Assembly: GCA_951802425.1 (NCBI GenBank)
Contig: OX637805.1
Span: 682,001-746,000 of the forward strand
Reading direction: 5' to 3'
Origin: Clavaria fumosa
Lineage: Eukaryota; Basidiomycota; Agaricomycetes; Agaricales; Clavariaceae
DNA length: 64,000 bases
The position numbers were made by a program, and so were the translations under genes. Below, in pieces: positions 59,499 through 64,000 of this stretch. Position 1 is the first letter of the stretch, and the number at the start of each line of letters is the position of its first letter. Below the pieces are notes generated by a model that saw only the letters and a program-made list of their open reading frames with translations, ran no database searches and was not told the DNA's origin.

Positions 59499-60393
59499 CC
59501 TGGCGCTTGTCGTCCCTGCTTTCGAGTACGTGAAGCATGCGGAGGGGGCGGATCAACGCACCTTCCCTCGAAATAAAGAGGTCAGTCAGGCTTTGCTATC
59601 CCGTCTTTCTCGCGCCACGCAAGCTATTTCAGTCTCTGTTATCTCTCGTCAAGAACAAGCGTATCGGCCCGTTTCATCAATCGTGGGCCGCGGGACACAA
59701 CGGCACTGATTACCTGCGGTACTACTCTGCTTCTCCTGGGTCGGTTTACAAGGTGACTGCGTATACGTCGGCGTACGAGCCCTACTCCATCTTTGCTCGG
59801 GACGGGCCGCCTTGGTGAATCTTGCGTCTGCCGTGTTGCTCCTTGCGTGTTCACCCACGGATGCGCCAGGTGCGACGAGCGTTTCGTAGGGTATGGCGGG
59901 AACAAGGCCGCATGTCTGTTCGAAATGTATCTCTCTGGGATGGCTTTTTTTGTGCTCGCAGACCACTTCATCATCCATCAAAACCATGCGTACGAGGAGA
60001 GCGCGCGGCGAAACGAGGTGCATCCGTTTCTTACTCAATAGGAATTTTCATTGATAACATCTAACTGGCGTCAACATAGCGGAAGCAGAACAGGAGGATA
60101 TATGCCGAGTTCAAGGAGGAGACGTGTCTTCGGTCCGTATAGCCATGACCGTGACCCTCCCGCGATAATCTACCCTTTTTTTCCCATTATATGCGCTTCT
60201 TATCTCGTGCAGATACTTGAAGACATATCGCGCCAGCGGCCTGCTGAACACAACTCGAGGTCAGAATCTCCAAGATGAATGCAAGAAGATCAAAGGTCTA
60301 GCGAGGGTTGCAGCCCAAGTACGTTTCGCAATGTGGATGGGCTTGTGTTTAAACTAAATTTGCTTGGTTTAGATCATTGAGGCAGGGGCTTGA
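59494..60393 (+). pseudogene. 5'-truncated copy of the GT49-like glycosyltransferase
   Basis: Starts abruptly inside the exon-1 equivalent (at GGCACCCTGGCGCT, matching 51597) and continues through the equivalents of exons 2-6 to the TGA at 60391-60393. Retained coding parts are nearly identical to the intact gene, with splice sites kept; one visible change is Pro to Leu in GTDYPRYY. The N-terminal membrane helix and the DxD region are absent, so no functional enzyme is expected. A transcript from an upstream promoter cannot be excluded. Confidence 0.88.
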
Positions 60394-60518
60394 CTGCACC
60401 ACAGTTTCACCGCTTGTACTCTGTCCCCTGTGCATAAAGATGAATGCTAAGTTTCGACATATCCTTCTGACCACGGCACCTCTCGCACGTCGCACTTTGC
60501 TCATTACTAGTAACGCGT

Positions 60519-60793
60519 GACGTCTCAGGAGATGCAGCAGCAGTGACAAGGCCCACTTGGTCTCCTGGACCCTCTTTCTCTCTCTTCCGCGTTTCATATT
60601 CATATTAAATTTTCCTGAGTATGACCTTTCTCGCATATAGTCCGTTAGCGGAACGTTTGGGATGGCAACTACTAGTAACTCGTGTTTGAGGACAATGCTT
60701 GGGTGCTTTATTCAACTTTGTTTCCACATTGCCGTCTTACTTTCGTGCTATGTCTGCTTTACCAGCTTGCCATCACGATGCTGTGATGTAGAC
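60519..60793. repeat. 275-bp block, inverted relative to copy A
   Basis: Starts GACGTCTCAGGAGATGCAGC right after AGTAACGCGT and ends CTGTGATGTAGAC, the reverse complement of the copy-A block (52621-52880). A small insertion near 60535-60560 accounts for part of the length difference. Confidence 0.88.
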
Positions 60794-60891
60794 AACGATG
60801 AGCAATTAATCTATACTCCAGAATAAATGATGATATGCTCGTGAATGCGGTGAAGTGAACAGCATGATTTATTATTATTTTGATATACATG

Positions 60892-61533
60892 CTAGACCCA
60901 GAAACAACAACAAAGAAGCTGACAGTGATAAACCGTTATGCACATGGATGTCGCGGATATTCCGAAAGGCGTATACAGAAGATAGTAAAGCAGGTAGAAG
61001 TGTTGCAAGATAGACAGGCATGGTGGTCCCATCATGGGCACGGCACAAGGCATCGTGTGCGTCGGAGCGGATGAGAATGGGCGGGCGAGACAACCACAGT
61101 GCAGTGCAAAAGCACACAGACCAGGGATGTATGCGCCTGCGGAACCCCGGACATGCACACGGCAGGTATGGGTGTGGCGGCACGGTGTGGCATCATTTGA
61201 GTCGGGACTTGAGGGCAGATGGGGATAGAGTTGCAGGCGGAGCATGGGACCGAGGATGCCTACAAGGAGCCGTGCGGCCGAGGGCACAGGAAGCCTCGCC
61301 ACTGGTATATTGGGTGGTGCGGCACTAGCTGAGGCAGAGAGTGGCTGGGCGGTGACACGGCAACGGTGCAGAGTGCTGAGAGGAGGAGCGCGGTGAGGAG
61401 CACAAGCGTGTGCAGATTGGGCTGCGTCGCAACCCTGCTTTGTGAGCTGAGAGCGTGGTGTGGGTAGTCTGCGTGAGCATAGCACGGTTCTCGAATTGGC
61501 ACACAAGTTACTAAAATTGGAAAGCTTAGACAC
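60892..61533 (-). other. duplicated long open frame, coding status doubtful (copy B)
   Basis: Counterpart of 52888-53600. The first about 125 codons align with the copy-A frame; then a one-base difference (TG run near 61098) moves the rest into the frame that is a different reading in copy A. The signal-peptide-like alternative frame has lost its ATG (ACG). Probably not protein-coding, or decayed in at least one copy. Confidence 0.35.
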
Positions 61534-61570
61534 ACCAAATGCCTAGCTGGGATCCCTTGTTGTTCGTGTG

Positions 61571-64000
61571 TCATTGTGGTGCATGTAATGAGGGTGTGAG
61601 GTCGAGGATAATGAGACGGCCATCATTATATCCGAGGCATACTTTCGACTCCCAGCAGGCGACGCGCATGAAATCACGGTATCGGGGAGGTATCCAACAG
61701 GCTCGTAGAACCTCGATAGTGGAGATCCATGTCCGATCACGAGAGATGAAGCAAGGCATATCCTGTAGTATTGGGCTCAGATGACGCTGGGAGTGGATTT
61801 GGTGTGCGTAATACTTCAGAATCCTCAAATTGGGTATATCGCCTGTCCAACTGTCAATCTTGATTGTGTGGTCGAATGCGACGCGACTCCAATCGTATAT
61901 AGAGATAGTGATAGAGCGCACCCAACTCGAGTGTCCCTTGAACATGACCTCTGAGTCACTGCCCCAGATCCAGACTTTAGACGATTCAATTTCGGCGAAC
62001 ATGAGCACGACATGATGCCCGTCTCTCGAGAAGGCCAAGGAGATCACATCTCCCCAATGTCCCGAGAGCACACCCTCCAACTTGCCAGTCACTGAGTTCC
62101 ATATCCGTACTGTCTTGTCCTCACGCTCAAAAAAATGGCGGTTTCCATCACCGAATCCCTCACAGGACACGACACGGTTTCCATCACTTGAGAAGGCCAA
62201 TGACGTCACCTGTTTTGAATGTCCTTTGAGCACGTGCTTCAACTCGCCAGTCACCGAGTCCCAGATCCGTATTGACCCATCGTGATAGCCAGCCATGACG
62301 CGGCTTCCATCGTTTGAGAGGGTCGTGGTATAAATATTGGCCTCGGCTGCGAACCTGTGCATTAACCCAGTTACCACATTGCAGACCCATAATGTGTTGG
62401 GGTTAGCCGGCACGTTAGCCACCCAAGACACGACACTTCCGCTCATCGACAAGGCCACAGAGCTCACATCTTCCGCACCTCGTTCCACGAACGTGTCTTC
62501 CAACTCACCCGTCACTGCATCCCAGATTCGTACCTCCCCGTCCCATGACCCAGACGCGACATGCCTTCCATCGCCCGAGAAGGCCAAAGAGGTCACCTCT
62601 GATGAATGCCGCCGGATTAAGCTCCCTGACTTGCCCGTCGCTGAGTTGAAGGTCTGTATGTCAGACCCAGACAAGGTACTATCTCCACCGCTTGAGGAGA
62701 CCATACAATCTGAATGTCCCACGGACATACCCTCCAACTCGCTAGTCACCACATTCCAGATCCGGACTGTCCCATCATCTGACCCAGATATAACACAACT
62801 TCCATCGCTCGAAAAGGCGACGTCGGTCACCATGCCTGAATGTCCCTTGAGCACACCCTCTGACTGGCACGTTATTGAACTCCAGATTCGAACCGTTGCA
62901 TCGACCGACCCAGACGCGACACGACTTCCATCGCTCGAAAAGGCGATGCAGCTTGAATAATCTGAACCTGAATGTCCCTCGAGCACACCCTCTGACTCGC
63001 CCGTCGCCAAGTTCCAGATCTGAACTGTCCCGTCTCGCAACCCAGACACGAAACGACTTCCGTCGCTTGAGAAAGCCACGGGGAAGAACCCATTCTCACC
63101 AGTCTGGAGCTCGAACTCCAACACACCAGTTACCACATTCCAGGTCCGAACCGTTCCATCAAATGAACGAGACATGACACGACTTCCATTGCTTGAGAAG
63201 GCCACGGAGAGAATACGTCCCCATCCCCAGAATATGCACCCCAACCCACCAGTTACCGCATTCCAGATCCGGACTGTCATGTCATCCGACCCAGACACAA
63301 CACGACTTCCATCGCTTGAGAATGCCACACAGTTCACACGCTCTTCATGTCCCTTGAGCATGCATTCCAACTTGCCAGTCATGGCATTCCAGATCCGAAT
63401 CGTCGTATCTCTAGGGATACTCACAATGCGACTCCCATCACATGACAGGTCGATAGAGGTCACCCTGTCTCCACCCTCGAGCGTGTCCTTGGTGATGTCC
63501 TCAAGCGTGTCCTTGAGCATCTCCAGTTCGCCTGTCACCGCATTCCAGATCCGAATTACATCGTCATGATCTGTCGCAATGCGGCGGTCATCCTTCGATA
63601 ACGCCAGGTTGTATACTGTATCGCCGCAATCTATGACTTTCTCGCATTTGTCCCGGAAAGTATTTCGTAGCCCTAGGACAATGTTGGGTAGGCAAGACCT
63701 CCGAGCGTAGTAGTCACGAAACACTGATTTCATCGGTATCCACACTAATGCTGAATGGTACGTTTCAAGACAATAATCTTTGATGACGTCGAAGTTCTCA
63801 AGGACAAACCAGCGAGCATCCGTGGCTAAATCCTGAGGCTGTGTGATCAATATTGATCATTCAGAGAGTAGAAATCACAAACCAGTTTGCATTCTTCCAA
63901 CTTTTGTAACGACTCAATTGCAGTACTCAAATTTCCCAGAAGACTAAGACATTCGAGCCAATGCAGCAAATGACCACTCAAAAAGCCATCCAATAGGGAG
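61571..64000 (-). CDS. second NACHT-WD40 NLR, partial (runs off the window)
   Basis: Paralogue of the NLR at 53645-58538. The WD40 exon is 61571-63832 (754 codons); after a 50-nt intron (63833-63882) the end of the NACHT-containing exon reaches the window edge. The linker QDLATDARWFVLENFDVIKD and the about 14 blades match the first copy, with changes concentrated at repeated blade positions. No frameshift or premature stop is visible in the part present. The nucleotide-binding motifs lie outside the window, so activity cannot be judged. Confidence 0.88.

Larger units (their letters stand above)
59494..64000. repeat. copy B of the large tandem segmental duplication
   Basis: Matches 51597 to about 56082 in the same orientation and order. 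The left junction falls within the GT49 coding sequence; the right end lies outside the window. By eye the GT49 part is the most similar, the WD40 part the most divergent. Confidence 0.9.

Noticed and set aside
59295..59576. Plus-strand frame running into the truncated glycosyltransferase as a possible fusion gene
   Set aside because: It reads the glycosyltransferase segment in a different frame from the enzyme, so it would not make a fusion protein.
1..64000. Transposable elements, CRISPR arrays or viral insertions
   Set aside because: No reverse transcriptase, transposase or integrase motifs, no long terminal repeats and no spacer-repeat arrays were seen; the only element-like signal is the inverted 260-bp block.

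Overview
The window is nuclear DNA of a filamentous basidiomycete, most likely an Agaricomycete. It is GC-rich, the genes carry many 50-70 nt GT-AG introns, both strands are densely used, and the protein repertoire fits: PHO80-type cyclin, Nab2, HRD3, PAL, TmpA-like protein, and NACHT-WD40 NLRs in the style of HET-E. No bacterial, viral, CRISPR or recognisable transposase sequence was seen.

Layout. 1-1770: PHO80/PCL-type cyclin behind a microsatellite-rich upstream region. 1771-7668: almost 6 kb of low-complexity, apparently non-coding DNA with a 163-bp-period duplication. 7669-17213: glycerate-kinase-like P-loop kinase (-), CSC1/TMEM63-type channel (+), steroid 5-alpha-reductase-like enzyme (+), Nab2-like CCCH protein (-). 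17353-29179: intron-containing tRNA-Leu(CAA) (-) divergent from arginine-specific carbamoyl-phosphate synthase CPA2 (+), FAD amine oxidase (-), phenylalanine ammonia-lyase (-), FCF1 (+). 30041-42028: DUF1295 membrane protein (+), a very large disordered nuclear-type protein with tandem repeats (-), TmpA-like membrane flavoprotein with a GC-AG intron (+), oligoribonuclease (-), DEK_C/SWIB protein (-). 42245-50248, all on the minus strand: HRD3/SEL1L, a SAP-domain protein with tryptophan-rich repeats, a small coiled-coil protein and a 2-hydroxyacid dehydrogenase.

50778-64000 is the accessory part. A GT49-like glycosyltransferase gene (+) is followed by a complete NACHT-WD40 NLR (-, about 1,541 residues by my exon model). 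A second copy of the same arrangement follows about 7.9 kb downstream. In it the glycosyltransferase is cut to its 3' half, a roughly 260-bp intergenic block is inverted, and a second NLR runs off the right edge. The two NLRs differ mainly at recurring positions of the WD40 blades, the pattern expected of a diversifying recognition surface. This tandem NLR/glycosyltransferase duplication is the best candidate for an under-described system here.

Exon structures were derived by hand from splice-site consensus and family conservation. Nothing was searched or aligned with software, so start codons and small exons carry the most uncertainty.
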